Shown here piece by piece: positions 54,134 to 63,845 of a stretch of DNA of 64,000 nt (positions are counted from its first letter, which is position 1; the number at the start of each line of letters is the position of its first letter). Position numbers and translations under genes: made by a program. Origin of the DNA: Parvibaculaceae bacterium (GTDB taxonomy: Bacteria > Pseudomonadota > Alphaproteobacteria > Parvibaculales > Parvibaculaceae). The notes below the pieces were generated by a model. The model made no database searches and was not told the DNA's origin. It saw only the letters and a list, made by a program, of their open reading frames with translations. The stretch is taken from NCBI GenBank assembly GCA_019636015.1, contig JAHBYJ010000002.1, positions 248,001-312,000 of the forward strand, given 5' to 3'.

Positions 54134-54988
54134 ATGTCGAACAGATCATTTGCACTTCTTCGCCCGGCGCCCTCCGTCCTTCCGGGATGGGGCTTCACCA
54201 TGGGCCTCACCCTTACCTGGCTGAGTCTCATCATTCTCATTCCGCTCGCGGGCGTCTTCGTCCGCTCGGCTGGGCTCGGCTGGGACGCGTTCTGGACGCT
54301 TGCCGCCGACCCCCGCACGATTGCGGCGCTGAAGTTGAGCTTCGGTACCGCGCTGATCGCGGCCGGCGTGAACGTCGTCTTCGGCTTTCTCGCAGCCTGG
54401 GTGCTGGTACGCTACGACTTTCCGGGCAAGCGTCTCTTCGACGCGGCGATCGATCTTCCCTTCGCCCTGCCGACCGCCGTGGCGGGCCTCGCCTTCACCG
54501 CGCTCTATGCACCGAACGGCTGGATCGGCAGCCTGCTGGTGCCCCTCGGGATTAAGGTCGCCTACACGCCCCTCGGTATTGTCGTTGCGCTCATCTTCAT
54601 CGGATTGCCCTTCGTGGTGCGCTCCGTCCAGCCGGTGCTTGCCGATTTCGACAAGGAACTGGAAGAAGCCTCTGCCACGCTCGGCGCGAGCCGCTTGCAG
54701 ACAGTCGCCAGGGTCATCCTGCCCACTCTGCTGCCTTCGCTGCTGACGGGCTTCGCTCTCGCCTTCGCGCGCGGTGTCGGCGAATACGGTTCGATCATCT
54801 TCATCGCCGGCAACATTCCGTATGTGTCGGAAATCGCGCCGCTTCTCATCGTGATCCGGCTTGAGGAATTCAACTACGCGGGGGCGACCGCCATCGCCGC
54901 CATCATGCTGGTGATCTCCTTCGCGCTACTTCTGCTCATCAATCTGTTGCAGGCGTGGAACCATCGCCGCACTGGCATCCAGGCTTGA
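54134..54988 (+). CDS. cysT: Sulfate ABC transporter permease CysT
   Basis: An inner-membrane permease of 284 aa with six helices. The EAA loop that docks the ATPase is EEASATLGASRLQTVARVILP. SYGxxF-type CysT features include LPFALPTAVAGLAFTALYAPNGWIG. It starts 18 bases after the porin and is followed by cysW at 12 bases. Confidence 0.95.
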   Translation: MSNRSFALLRPAPSVLPGWGFTMGLTLTWLSLIILIPLAGVFVRSAGLGWDAFWTLAADPRTIAALKLSFGTALIAAGVNVVFGFLAAWVLVRYDFPGKRLFDAAIDLPFALPTAVAGLAFTALYAPNGWIGSLLVPLGIKVAYTPLGIVVALIFIGLPFVVRSVQPVLADFDKELEEASATLGASRLQTVARVILPTLLPSLLTGFALAFARGVGEYGSIIFIAGNIPYVSEIAPLLIVIRLEEFNYAGATAIAAIMLVISFALLLLINLLQAWNHRRTGIQA

Positions 54989-55000
54989 GGAGAATTGCCC

Positions 55001-55912
55001 ATGTCCTCCGATCCTCTCGCCCTCGACACGTCGCGCATTCCCTCGCGTCCCTCGCCCGAGCCCCGGCCCTTCTTCCGCACACCGGTCAGCGAAACGCCGC
55101 TGGTGAAGGCAGCGCTGATCGCAACCGGCCTCGCCTTCATCGTGCTGATGATCTTCCTGCCGCTTGCCGCCGTTTTCTTTGAAGCTTTCAGGCGCGGTGT
55201 CGAGCCGTTCTTTGCTTCTCTGGTGGAGCCGGATGCACTCTCTGCCGTCCGTCTCACCCTGCTTGTCGCCGCAATCTCCGTGCCGGCAAACCTCGTCTTC
55301 GGCCTTGTCGCCTCGTGGGCGATTGCGAAATTCGAGTTCAAGGGCAAATCGTTTCTCGTCACGCTGATCGACCTGCCCTTCTCCGTCTCGCCGGTGATCG
55401 CCGGTCTTGTCTATATCCTTCTTTTTGGGTCATACGGCTTTGTCGGCCCGTGGCTGATTGCCAATGGCTATCAGATCGTCTTCGCTGTGCCCGGCATCGT
55501 GCTCGCAACGATCTTCGTGACGTTCCCCTTCGTCGCCCGTCAGCTCATTCCGCTCATGGAGCAACAGGGAAAGGGCGACGAGGAAGCCGCACTCTCGCTC
55601 GGCGCGAGCGGGCTTCAGACCTTCTTCCGGGTGACGCTGCCCAACATCAAATGGGCGCTGCTCTATGGCGTGCTGCTCTGCAATGCCCGCGCCATGGGCG
55701 AGTTTGGCGCTGTTTCAGTCGTTTCAGGTCATATCCGCGGCAAGACAAACACCATGCCGCTTCATGTGGAGATCCTCTACAATGAGTACAATTTCGTTGC
55801 GGCCTTTGCGGTTGCCTCTCTCCTGGCATTCCTCGCCCTCGTCACCCTCGTCCTCAAATCCGTCCTCGAATGGCGCTACGGTGGTGAGCTTGCCGCGAGC
55901 GGGCGGCACTAA
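55001..55912 (+). CDS. cysW: Sulfate ABC transporter permease CysW
   Basis: A permease of 303 aa from ATG 55001 (GAGGAGAA upstream). It has six helices; the EAA loop is [30 protein letters not shown], in parts, and the CysW features [19 protein letters not shown] and [23 protein letters not shown] are present. The N-terminal 20 residues are Ser/Pro-rich. It forms the heterodimeric channel with CysT. Confidence 0.95.
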   Translation: MSSDPLALDTSRIPSRPSPEPRPFFRTPVSETPLVKAALIATGLAFIVLMIFLPLAAVFFEAFRRGVEPFFASLVEPDALSAVRLTLLVAAISVPANLVFGLVASWAIAKFEFKGKSFLVTLIDLPFSVSPVIAGLVYILLFGSYGFVGPWLIANGYQIVFAVPGIVLATIFVTFPFVARQLIPLMEQQGKGDEEAALSLGASGLQTFFRVTLPNIKWALLYGVLLCNARAMGEFGAVSVVSGHIRGKTNTMPLHVEILYNEYNFVAAFAVASLLAFLALVTLVLKSVLEWRYGGELAASGRH

Positions 55913-55949
55913 CGCCACGCGCGCGGACGAGCGGCACCGGCCCTCGCCC

Positions 55950-57005
55950 GTGCGCATCGACGTCGAGGAACTGGGCAAGTCCTATGGCAGCTTCGCCGCG
56001 CTGGACAATGTCTCGCTCACGGTGAAGCCGGGCGAACTGCTGGCGCTGCTCGGACCTTCGGGTTCCGGCAAGACGACACTGCTGCGCGCAATCGCGGGGC
56101 TGACGGCCACGGAAGAAGGCACGATCCGCTTCGATGGCGAGGACGCGACCGTGCTCTCGCTGCGAGAACGCCGCGTCGGATTCGTCTTTCAGCAATATGC
56201 ACTGTTCCGCCATATGACGGTCTTCGACAACGTGGCCTTCGGCCTGCGCGTGCGGCCACGCGAGGAACGGCCCCGTGCAGGAGAGATCGCGCGCCGTGTG
56301 CGCCGTCTGCTCGAACTCGTGCAGCTCGGCGGCCTCGAAAAGCGCTTCCCGAGCCAGATCTCCGGCGGCCAGCGCCAGCGCGTGGCGCTCGCCCGCGCCC
56401 TTGCCATCGAACCGCGTGTGCTGCTGCTCGACGAACCTTTCGGCGCACTTGATGCGAAGGTCCGCAAGGAACTCAGAAGCTGGCTCCGTGAACTTCACAC
56501 CGAAACCGGTCTTACCACCGTCTTCGTGACCCACGACCAGGAAGAAGCGCTCGAACTCGCCGACCGCGTCGTCATCATGCGCGCGGGCCGCGTCGAACAG
56601 ATCGGCACGCCGTCGGAAATCTATGACGAGCCGGCAACGCCCTTCGTCTGCGAATTCCTGGGCGGCGTGGCGCGCTTCGAGGTGACGGCGAAGGAAGGCG
56701 AGGCGGACGTGCTGGGCAGCCTCTTCCCGGTGGAAGGCGACGGCGACTACCACGGTCCCGCGCTCGCCTATGTCCGCGCCCATGAAATCGAGATTGTGGC
56801 GCGGGAGCGCGCCGAAGGCGTGCCGGCCGTCATCCGCGCCGTGCGCCCCTTCGGGCCCACGGTGACCGTCGAACTCTCCATCGAAGGCCGGGCGAGCCGT
56901 ATCGAGGCGGAAGTCCCGCGCGAACTCTATAGCGGCGGCGAACTCGGCATAGGCCAGGGAGTTTTCATCCGTGCCACCTCCGCCCGCATCTACGCGGCGA
57001 ACTGA
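55950..57005 (+). CDS. cysA: Sulfate ABC transporter ATPase CysA
   Basis: A protein of 351 aa. The Walker A is [14 protein letters not shown], the Q loop [11 protein letters not shown], the signature [16 protein letters not shown], Walker [14 protein letters not shown] and the H loop [10 protein letters not shown]. The last 110 residues form the regulatory TOBE-like domain. GTG 55950 is chosen because [18 protein letters not shown] is the normal N-terminus; GTG codons at 55881 and 55884 within cysW are alternatives. It powers sulfate import. Confidence 0.93.
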   Translation: MRIDVEELGKSYGSFAALDNVSLTVKPGELLALLGPSGSGKTTLLRAIAGLTATEEGTIRFDGEDATVLSLRERRVGFVFQQYALFRHMTVFDNVAFGLRVRPREERPRAGEIARRVRRLLELVQLGGLEKRFPSQISGGQRQRVALARALAIEPRVLLLDEPFGALDAKVRKELRSWLRELHTETGLTTVFVTHDQEEALELADRVVIMRAGRVEQIGTPSEIYDEPATPFVCEFLGGVARFEVTAKEGEADVLGSLFPVEGDGDYHGPALAYVRAHEIEIVARERAEGVPAVIRAVRPFGPTVTVELSIEGRASRIEAEVPRELYSGGELGIGQGVFIRATSARIYAAN

Positions 57006-57020
57006 CCGCAGGACGAGGCC

Positions 57021-57053
57021 GGAACCGGGCGGGCGGCGCTTCCGCCCGGTTCC
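57021..57053 (+). terminator. Putative terminator of the sulfate operon
   Basis: A 12-bp stem (GGAACCGGGCGG at 57021-57032, CCGCCCGGTTCC at 57042-57053), 9-base loop, followed by GCTGCGTCTTTCTCGTT. The T-run is weak, but the position 15 bases after cysA fits. Confidence 0.7.
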
Positions 57054-57173
57054 GCTGCGTCTTTCTCGTTACAGGCTGAAGAAACCGGCCGTCCGGGCCG
57101 GCTTCGTCTGGATTTCCCGTCCAAACGCTGCTTGAATCGGCGTTAACGAAATTTGACTCGACGGGAGCCCAGC

Positions 57174-57653
57174 TTGGCCGAAGACCTGATGCGATATGAC
57201 GTGCTGGCGCAGGATGCACTGCGAGGCGTCGTGCGGCGCGCGCTCAAGATCGCGCGCGATCAGGGCCTGCCCGGCGAGCACCATTTCTACATTTCCTTCC
57301 GCACCAATGCGCCGGGCGTCGATATTTCCGAAAAGCTCCGTTCGCAATATCCGGAAGAAATGACCATCGTTCTCCAGCACCAGTTCTGGAACCTGGAGAT
57401 CAATGACGAACGCTTCTCGGTCGACCTGACCTTCAACAAGATTCCCGAACGCCTCGTCGTGCCCCTCTCGGCCGTTCAGGGCTTCTTCGACCCGAGCGTC
57501 CAGTTCGGGCTGCAGTTCCAGGTGGAGGGCGTGAGCGCCGGAACCAACGTCGCGGAGGACAAGGCGGCCGAGGCATCGAATCCGGCCGAGCCTTCCGCCG
57601 GGGAAAGCGCGCCCGGCGAGGTCGTGAGCCTCGACGCTTTCCGCAAGAAATAG
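57174..57653 (+). CDS. sspB: ClpXP adaptor SspB (alphaproteobacterial SspB-alpha)
   Basis: A protein of 159 aa from a TTG at 57174, with GGGAG eight bases upstream; this gives the family N-terminus [41 protein letters not shown] and [20 protein letters not shown] are the substrate-groove strands, followed by [21 protein letters not shown] disordered acidic linker leads to the ClpX-binding tail [10 protein letters not shown]. It tethers ssrA-tagged proteins to ClpXP; the ssrA gene lies 6.3 kb upstream. Confidence 0.94.
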   Translation: MAEDLMRYDVLAQDALRGVVRRALKIARDQGLPGEHHFYISFRTNAPGVDISEKLRSQYPEEMTIVLQHQFWNLEINDERFSVDLTFNKIPERLVVPLSAVQGFFDPSVQFGLQFQVEGVSAGTNVAEDKAAEASNPAEPSAGESAPGEVVSLDAFRKK

Positions 57654-57672
57654 CGCTCCGGCCCCATGCCCT

Positions 57673-57688
57673 GCCCGCCTTGGCGGGC
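57673..57688 (+). terminator. Weak hairpin after sspB
   Basis: GCCCGCC-TT-GGCGGGC lies 20 bases after the sspB stop, without a T-run. It may attenuate read-through into fumC. Confidence 0.3.
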
Positions 57689-57760
57689 CGCACCCCACAT
57701 GCTAAACCGGCGCCCATTCGAACTTTCCGTCCCTGCCGGGCGGCATTTCTGGAGCGCGAC

Positions 57761-59152
57761 ATGACCAAGACCCGCACCGAAACCGACACATTCGGCCCCA
57801 TCGAAGTGGACGCCGGCAAATATTGGGGCGCACAGGCTCAGCGCAGCCTCGGTAATTTCAGGATCGGCTGGGAAAAGCAGCCGCTTCCTGTGGTCCGCGC
57901 ACTCGGTATCGTGAAGCGCGCAGCAGCGGAAGCGAACATGGCGCTTGGCCGCCTCGATCCCGCCCTCGGCAAGGCCATCGTGCAGGCCGCTCAGGAAGTG
58001 ATCGAGGGCAAGCTCGACGAACACTTCCCCCTCGTCGTCTGGCAGACGGGCTCCGGCACCCAGTCCAACATGAACGCCAATGAAGTGATCTCGAACCGCG
58101 CCATCGAAATCATGGGCGGCGAGATGGGCTCTAAGAAGCCTGTCCATCCGAACGATCACGTCAATATGAGCCAGTCGTCGAACGACACCTATCCGACGGC
58201 CATGCACATCGCCTGTGCCGAGGAAATCCACCATCGCCTCCTGCCCGCACTGCAGAAGCTGCGCAATGCGCTGAACGACAAGGCGCAGGCGTGGAACCAC
58301 ATCATCAAGATCGGCCGCACCCACACACAGGACGCGACGCCGCTGACGCTCGGTCAGGAATTCTCCGGCTACACGGCACAGGTCGAAAACGGCATCGCCC
58401 GCATCGAACAGACGCTGCCGAAGCTGATGGAGCTTGCACAGGGCGGCACCGCCGTCGGCACCGGCCTCAATGCCCCCATCGGCTTCGCCGAGAAGGTCGC
58501 GGAGAATGTTGCCGCTATCACCAAGCTTCCGTTCAAGACCGCGCCCAACAAGTTCGAGGCGCTCGCCGCGCATGACGCGATGGTGTTCAGCCACGGCGCG
58601 ATCAACACGGTCGCCGCCTCGCTCTTCAAAATCGCGAACGACATCCGCTTCCTCGGCTCCGGCCCGCGCTCCGGCCTCGGCGAACTCTCGCTCCCGGAAA
58701 ACGAGCCCGGCTCATCCATCATGCCCGGCAAGGTGAACCCGACCCAGTGCGAGGCGATGACGCAGGTCTGCGTACAGATTTTCGGCAACCACGCCGCGCT
58801 CACCTTCGCGGGCAGCCAGGGCCATTTCGAACTCAACGTCTTCAACCCGGTGATGGCCTACAACTTCCTCCAGTCCGTGCGGCTGATGGCCGATGCGGCG
58901 GTGAGCTTCACGGATAATTGCGTGCTCGGCATCGAGCCGCGCGAGGACAACATCAAAGCAGCCCTCGAACGCTCGCTGATGCTCGTGACCGCGCTCGCGC
59001 CGAAGATCGGCTATGACAATGCCGCGAAGATCGCCAAGACGGCGCACAAGAACGGCACAACGCTCCGCGAGGAAGCGGTCGGCGGCGGCTATGTGACGGA
59101 TGAGGAATTCGACGCCGTTGTCCGCCCTGAAAAGATGATCGCGCCGGAATAA
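57761..59152 (+). CDS. fumC: Class II fumarate hydratase
   Basis: An enzyme of 463 aa from ATG 57761 (GGAG upstream). The aspartase/fumarase signature [16 protein letters not shown] lies near residue 317; [38 protein letters not shown] and [17 protein letters not shown] are the other active-site blocks. It hydrates fumarate to malate in the TCA cycle without an Fe-S cluster. A ribbon-helix-helix gene follows 13 bases later. Confidence 0.97.
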   Translation: MTKTRTETDTFGPIEVDAGKYWGAQAQRSLGNFRIGWEKQPLPVVRALGIVKRAAAEANMALGRLDPALGKAIVQAAQEVIEGKLDEHFPLVVWQTGSGTQSNMNANEVISNRAIEIMGGEMGSKKPVHPNDHVNMSQSSNDTYPTAMHIACAEEIHHRLLPALQKLRNALNDKAQAWNHIIKIGRTHTQDATPLTLGQEFSGYTAQVENGIARIEQTLPKLMELAQGGTAVGTGLNAPIGFAEKVAENVAAITKLPFKTAPNKFEALAAHDAMVFSHGAINTVAASLFKIANDIRFLGSGPRSGLGELSLPENEPGSSIMPGKVNPTQCEAMTQVCVQIFGNHAALTFAGSQGHFELNVFNPVMAYNFLQSVRLMADAAVSFTDNCVLGIEPREDNIKAALERSLMLVTALAPKIGYDNAAKIAKTAHKNGTTLREEAVGGGYVTDEEFDAVVRPEKMIAPE

Positions 59153-59165
59153 CCGGAGAAACAAC

Positions 59166-59414
59166 ATGGCTGGCGATGACATCGAAGACGTCAAGCGCTC
59201 GGTGACCATCGCCGGCCACCGCACCTCGATTTCGCTCGAGCGGCCCTTCTGGGAAGCACTCAAGGAACTCGCCTGTTCCGAAAAGACATCCGTGAACGAA
59301 CTCGTCCGCCGCATCGACGTGGCGCGCGGCGGCAGGGGCAGCCTCTCCTCCGCCATTCGCGTTCATGTGTTGAAGGCGGCGCAGACGAAAGCAGCCTGCC
59401 GGACCGAACCCTAA
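59166..59414 (+). CDS. Ribbon-helix-helix domain protein
   Basis: A protein of 82 aa with one RHH domain: strand KRSVTIAGHRTSISLERPFW, then helices ALKELACSEKTSVNELVRRIDVARG and SLSSAIRVHVL. This short type commonly accompanies fumC, DUF4169 and sspB in alphaproteobacteria. It probably binds DNA as a dimer; targets are unknown. Its TAA overlaps the convergent asmA stop within CTAA at 59411-59414. Confidence 0.88.
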   Translation: MAGDDIEDVKRSVTIAGHRTSISLERPFWEALKELACSEKTSVNELVRRIDVARGGRGSLSSAIRVHVLKAAQTKAACRTEP

Positions 59415-62400
59415 TTCGCGACCGGCCGCGCCAGCGGCATTGCCGCGGCACCGTCCGCCGGCACCGGAAGCTCCATGAGCTCGCGGAGATCCTGCGGCAC
59501 AGCGGCTCCCGTTTCATCTAGGCTTCGCTGCAGCAAGCGCCGCGCAACGAAGTTCTGCAACTCGAGCGTCTCCGCTTGCACCTCTGCCTGACCGGATCGG
59601 CTCGTCGCCGTGATCAGGAATTCCGGGGCGCCTTGCGGCTCGGCGAGCCAGATACTCATCGCCGCATCGGCGGCAAGGCGTGGCAGGTCATAGACAAGAT
59701 CGAGTTCCGCCGAACCGCCTTCCAGCTTCATATCCTTCGCGGCGACGCGCATCACCCCGTTCTCCACGGCTAAATCGAGCGCAAGATCCTCTGCCGCCGT
59801 TTCGCCTGTGAAAAGCGTCGCCTCAACAAGATCGGGAAAGGCTTCGATGGCCTGCACCTGCCTGAGCGCCGTTCCGAAACCCGAGAGATCGAGAGGCGAA
59901 AGCCGCAGGTCGGAAAGCGCAATGTTCATCGTGCCGCTCATGGAAGAAACGAGAGCCAGCCAGCTGCGCCCTTGCCCCTGCAACTGTGCGTTGACGTCGA
60001 GGCGCCCGTCTCCCGGCGCGCCACCGAGCGGCTTCGCAACAGCGTCGCGAAGGGCAGCATTCTCGAGAAGCAAATTGACGCCGATGCCCGGCTGCCCGCT
60101 TCCACCCTCGACGCGCACCCCGGCCGAGAGCCGCCCCCGCGCAAAATTCGCGGTGAGCGGAGACGCCGTCAGCACACCATGCGACACGGAAATGCGCGTC
60201 GCGAGGTCGCTCGCAGAAAGACGTCCGAGCACCAGGCTGCCGGATTTGACTTCCACGTCGGATTCGAACGCCCCCAGCGCCGACCAGTCGAGCGCCGAAG
60301 CAGGCCAGGCCGTGTCGTCCTCTTCATCGTCCACAACGAGCGGCGTGAGATCGATCCCGTTCGTTTCGAGCGTGCCGGCAAGATTCGGCAGTTTCCCGTT
60401 CTCGCCCGCCGACCATACGGCGTTGCCGGAGACGCGGAAGCTGCCGGCAACCGTCTCGAGATCGGAAAGAGCAAGGCTCTTCTTGTCCCACACAACATCC
60501 GAGGAAAGCACGAAGCCCGGACCCGCGGCCTGCCGGCCGACCCAATGCGCCAGATTCTCCGGCGCACCGAACCCGCCGAGCACATGCATGACGCCGGATG
60601 CCGCAATGTCGGCGCGCCCCGTAAAGCGCAGCGCCTTGAAGGGTGCCTCGACCTTGCCACGTGCGGTGAGCGTGGTCCCGCCGATATTCACGCGGAAATT
60701 CGCATCGTAATCGCCACCCGTCTCGCCATCGAGCTGCACGGATACATTGCCCGCACCCGAGAGATCCTTTCGCGGCGAAAGGCCTAGCTGCTCGAGAAGA
60801 ACACGGCCATTGTCATTGGCTGCATGGCCGGAAATTTCAAGACGATCCACGCCGCCTCTCGGGCCATGCCGCCGTTTGATGACGCCGTCCACGCGGCTGC
60901 CGCGCACCGTGCCCTGCAGCGTCAGCGTATCGACTCGCAGATCGCTGTCATCCGCTTCGCCGGACGTTCCGGTCACGGCTATGTCGACCGGCCCCTCGAC
61001 ATCCGGCACATCGAATCCGCCAAGCGCCAGCAGCCCGCCGAAACGCTCGGCCTTGATCGAGCCGCTGAAGCGGCCCTTCACATCATGGCTGGTTCCCGCC
61101 GTCACTCCATCAAGCTCGCCGGTGAGCGCGACAGTGGCCCCGGAAATATCCGCGATATCGAACCGCGCAATCGAAAGCATGCCGGAGCGAAGCGCCATTT
61201 CCGCATGCGCATCTTTCATCTCCTGCCGGAAGATCGTTACCGCCTTCGCGTCCAGTTTAAGTTCCATGTCTCGCGCGTCGAACCAGGGGAATGGATCGCC
61301 TCCCTCCGGCAGCAGGGCGATGAGAGGATCAAAATCGAATTCCTCGATGTCGAGCGCGGCGCGAATGAAGGGCCTCGCGGAATCCGTCTGCCAAGCCAAC
61401 CGGCCCCGGAGAGACGGTTGCCCGATCTCCCCTCCATAGGAAAGCGCTACATCGTCGAAACGATAAGTCCCGGGGCGGAAATCGAGCTTCGCGCGTGCCG
61501 CAAGCGGTCGCCCGCGAATGGCGGGACGCGCCGCTTCGCCATTATCGGAGGGGGCAAGCCAGGCGGCGAGGCCTGCAATGTTCCTGCTGCTCAGCCTTGC
61601 TTCACCAAGGAAGCTGGAGTTCTCCTCGGCAGATACGATCTCCCCCTTGATGTCCACTTCCGTGGCACCGCCCAGCTCCGCTGCCGCGCGGTTGAGATTG
61701 ATGACGCCGTCCTTCAGCGCCAGATCGAGAGCAGCCTCGCGCAGCGGAACATCCCGGACGAGGAGCGTCTTCGCCGCGAGCTTCACTTCGCCATCCAGCC
61801 AATTCGGCACGGGCGAAGCGAGAAGCAGGTCGAGCAGCGGCGCCTTGTCGCTTTCCGCAGGCGCAAGTTGCGCAAGAAGTGGATCGAGGACAAAACTTTC
61901 CGCCGCAAGATCGAGCGCAAATCGCGGCCGCCCTTCCCAGCGCAAGCGGCCGGAGCCGTTAGCCGTTGCTCCATTGGCGGCCAGGGCGAGATTCCGGAAA
62001 TCGGCACGCCGGGCATTCACCACCATGCCGGCGTCGAGACGGATTGGCGCTGCATCGCCCTGTCCCTTCGTTCCTCCGATGCGCAACCGGCCATTGCCGT
62101 CGAGGCGGCCTGCCATGGAAAATTCGGTGGCAATGCCCGAGAAGAGAAACTGCGCCGGATATTCCGTGGTTTCCACATCGAGCGCGACCTGAAAGGCCTT
62201 GTGTCCGCCAAAGGCGCCAAGTCCAAGCCGCATGGCGACGGGAACGCCGGAAACCACCGCCTCCACATCCGCACGCAAAGGGCCTAGAAGCGAAGAGGCG
62301 ACGATCTCGCCCGTCGCCTTTTCCGCCCGCCAGCTGCGGCCATTGCTCCGGTTGCGGTAGTTGACGACGCCATCTTCGAAACGCGCGCGATCGAGGCTGA

Positions 62401-62851
62401 TCGAGGCAAGCGAGAACATGCCGTTCGCCGGAATCCGCTCCGCAATGTCTATCCCGCGCCAGTTCGGTGTCCCGTCCGGCAGGATTTCGAGATTGATCCG
62501 TGGGCGAACGAGAATGATGCTCGTCACCTTGATGTCACCCGTCAGGAGCGGTGCAAGCGCGACTTCCGCATCGATCGCCTCGAAGGTCGCAAAATTGAGA
62601 TCCGAGGGCAGCGCGCTCGCCTGCTGGACATGACCGACACGGACACGGTTGAGCGTCATTTGCGGCGCGGGAAGAACGCGAAAGCGGATATCGCCGTCGA
62701 TCTTCACCGGCCGGCCCGTCGCCTCGGACGCTTGCGCCTCGATTTCCGCGCGGTACTCATTCCAGTCGATCAGGCTCGGGCCAACCAGCGCCGCGAAGAG
62801 CAATGCGACGAGCAGCCCTGCGATATAGGTCAGGATCGAATTCAACACCAT
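59411..62851 (-). CDS. Large AsmA-family protein
   Basis: A protein of about 1146 aa. It starts with a signal-anchor (SILTYIAGLLVALLFAALVG), immediately followed by the AsmA N-terminal pattern PSLIDWNEYRAEIEAQASEATGRPVKIDGDIRFRVLP, in parts. The rest is repetitive beta-strand-rich sequence, as in the TamB/AsmA/YhdP bridge-like group that spans the periplasm and influences lipid and outer-membrane protein transport. The ATG at 62851 is the first M, with GGAG rather close to it; a TTG at 62908 is an alternative start. It lies between the RHH and DUF4169 genes on the opposite strand. Confidence 0.9.
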   Translation of the reverse strand: MVLNSILTYIAGLLVALLFAALVGPSLIDWNEYRAEIEAQASEATGRPVKIDGDIRFRVLPAPQMTLNRVRVGHVQQASALPSDLNFATFEAIDAEVALAPLLTGDIKVTSIILVRPRINLEILPDGTPNWRGIDIAERIPANGMFSLASISLDRARFEDGVVNYRNRSNGRSWRAEKATGEIVASSLLGPLRADVEAVVSGVPVAMRLGLGAFGGHKAFQVALDVETTEYPAQFLFSGIATEFSMAGRLDGNGRLRIGGTKGQGDAAPIRLDAGMVVNARRADFRNLALAANGATANGSGRLRWEGRPRFALDLAAESFVLDPLLAQLAPAESDKAPLLDLLLASPVPNWLDGEVKLAAKTLLVRDVPLREAALDLALKDGVINLNRAAAELGGATEVDIKGEIVSAEENSSFLGEARLSSRNIAGLAAWLAPSDNGEAARPAIRGRPLAARAKLDFRPGTYRFDDVALSYGGEIGQPSLRGRLAWQTDSARPFIRAALDIEEFDFDPLIALLPEGGDPFPWFDARDMELKLDAKAVTIFRQEMKDAHAEMALRSGMLSIARFDIADISGATVALTGELDGVTAGTSHDVKGRFSGSIKAERFGGLLALGGFDVPDVEGPVDIAVTGTSGEADDSDLRVDTLTLQGTVRGSRVDGVIKRRHGPRGGVDRLEISGHAANDNGRVLLEQLGLSPRKDLSGAGNVSVQLDGETGGDYDANFRVNIGGTTLTARGKVEAPFKALRFTGRADIAASGVMHVLGGFGAPENLAHWVGRQAAGPGFVLSSDVVWDKKSLALSDLETVAGSFRVSGNAVWSAGENGKLPNLAGTLETNGIDLTPLVVDDEEDDTAWPASALDWSALGAFESDVEVKSGSLVLGRLSASDLATRISVSHGVLTASPLTANFARGRLSAGVRVEGGSGQPGIGVNLLLENAALRDAVAKPLGGAPGDGRLDVNAQLQGQGRSWLALVSSMSGTMNIALSDLRLSPLDLSGFGTALRQVQAIEAFPDLVEATLFTGETAAEDLALDLAVENGVMRVAAKDMKLEGGSAELDLVYDLPRLAADAAMSIWLAEPQGAPEFLITATSRSGQAEVQAETLELQNFVARRLLQRSLDETGAAVPQDLRELMELPVPADGAAAMPLARPVAN

Positions 62852-62972
62852 CTCCAGCGCGGCAGTCAGACAATCAAGGGCGCGCCGCCGGTTTCCCGGG
62901 CCCCGCAATTGGCCTAGGATTCACAGACGACCCGAGCGGCCCCGGTGCCGCATCGCCAGCAGAAGGCAAAAT

Positions 62973-63224
62973 ATGGATTCGGACGGCGGAAATATAGTTA
63001 ATTTCTCTTCGTACAAGAAAACCTCGCGCGCCGGGAAGAAGCGCGCGGCGAAGCAGGAAAAGGAAAAGACCGCCGCTGCGAACCGCGTCCGCTTCGGCCG
63101 CACGGGCGCTGAGAAAAAGCGGGAAAAGATCGAGGCCGAACGCCGCGCCCGCCTGCTCAACGGCAAGAAGCTGGACGACGAGGCCGCAGATTCACCGGGC
63201 AAAGGCGGCCCGGCAAGAAGCTGA
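62973..63224 (+). CDS. DUF4169 family protein
   Basis: A small basic protein of 83 aa. The family pattern is IVNFSSYKKTSRAGKKRAAKQEKEKTAAANRVRFGRTGAEKKREKIEAERRARLL, recognised by IVNF, AANRVRFGRTGAEK and ERRAR. It is highly charged and helical. DUF4169 genes usually sit next to fumC and the RHH gene in alphaproteobacteria; here a 3.4-kb asmA gene separates them. Function unknown. Confidence 0.85.
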   Translation: MDSDGGNIVNFSSYKKTSRAGKKRAAKQEKEKTAAANRVRFGRTGAEKKREKIEAERRARLLNGKKLDDEAADSPGKGGPARS

Positions 63225-63300
63225 CCCTCACAGCCCCCTCCCTCCCGTTACCGCCAAAGGCCAGGAATGCCCGACGGTGCTTGACGCCCATAATGGATTG

Positions 63301-63330
63301 ATTTAATAACTGACTGGTCAGTTATTAAAT
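63301..63330. promoter_or_regulatory. TetR-family operator, 30-bp palindrome
   Basis: Two perfect 14-base arms (63301-63314 and 63317-63330) around a TG centre; the core is ACTGACTGGTCAGT. It ends 11 bases before the ATG of the ICMT-like gene, whose operon includes a TetR regulator. A repressor bound here would block the start region directly. Confidence 0.88.
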
Positions 63331-63341
63331 GGATTCCCGAC

Positions 63342-63845
63342 ATGTCGCAGCATCGGAGCACCTTCGCCGGTACCGCCCTTTTCTTGGTCCTTGCACCCGG
63401 GACAGTTGCCGGGCTCATCCCTTGGATGCTGACGGGATGGGAGCACCGGCCCCCTCTGCTGGGTCTCACGCTTCTCCCCGCCGCCGGGTGGCTGCTCATT
63501 GCACTGGGCCTGCCGATTCTGCTCGAATCCTTCCTTCGCTTCGCCCGGCACGGCGGCACGCCGGCTCCGATTTATCCGACAGACCGGCTGGTGGTGACGG
63601 GCTTCTACCGCTATGTCCGCAACCCGATGTATGCCGCCGTCCTCGCTCTGATCGCCGGTCAGGCGCTTGTTCTGGGAAACGTCCTGCTCCTGTCCTATGG
63701 CGCGCTCATATGGTTCGCCTTCCATCTCTTCGTCACCCTCTATGAAGAGCCCAAACTGCACCGCCAGTTCCCCGAGGACTATGCCGCCTTCTTCGCTGGC
63801 GTCCCCCGCTGGCTTCCCCGCCTTACGCCCTGGAGCACCCGATGA
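63342..63845 (+). CDS. Isoprenylcysteine carboxylmethyltransferase (ICMT)-like membrane methyltransferase
   Basis: A protein of 167 aa with about four membrane helices. The ICMT/PEMT core is LVVTGFYRYVRNPMYAAVLALIAGQAL (RNPMY) and the C-terminal YEEPKLHRQFPEDYAAFFAGVPRWLP with the conserved E-E-P/L-x-F pattern. Bacterial members methylate unknown lipophilic substrates with SAM. It overlaps a TetR gene by 4 bases (ATGA) and is preceded by a large palindromic operator, so it is probably the regulator's target. Confidence 0.9.
   Translation: MSQHRSTFAGTALFLVLAPGTVAGLIPWMLTGWEHRPPLLGLTLLPAAGWLLIALGLPILLESFLRFARHGGTPAPIYPTDRLVVTGFYRYVRNPMYAAVLALIAGQALVLGNVLLLSYGALIWFAFHLFVTLYEEPKLHRQFPEDYAAFFAGVPRWLPRLTPWSTR

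Noticed and set aside
60824..62287. 487-aa plus-strand frame opposite asmA
   Set aside because: No ribosome site or domain; asmA has a consistent anchor and beta-rich pattern over its full length.
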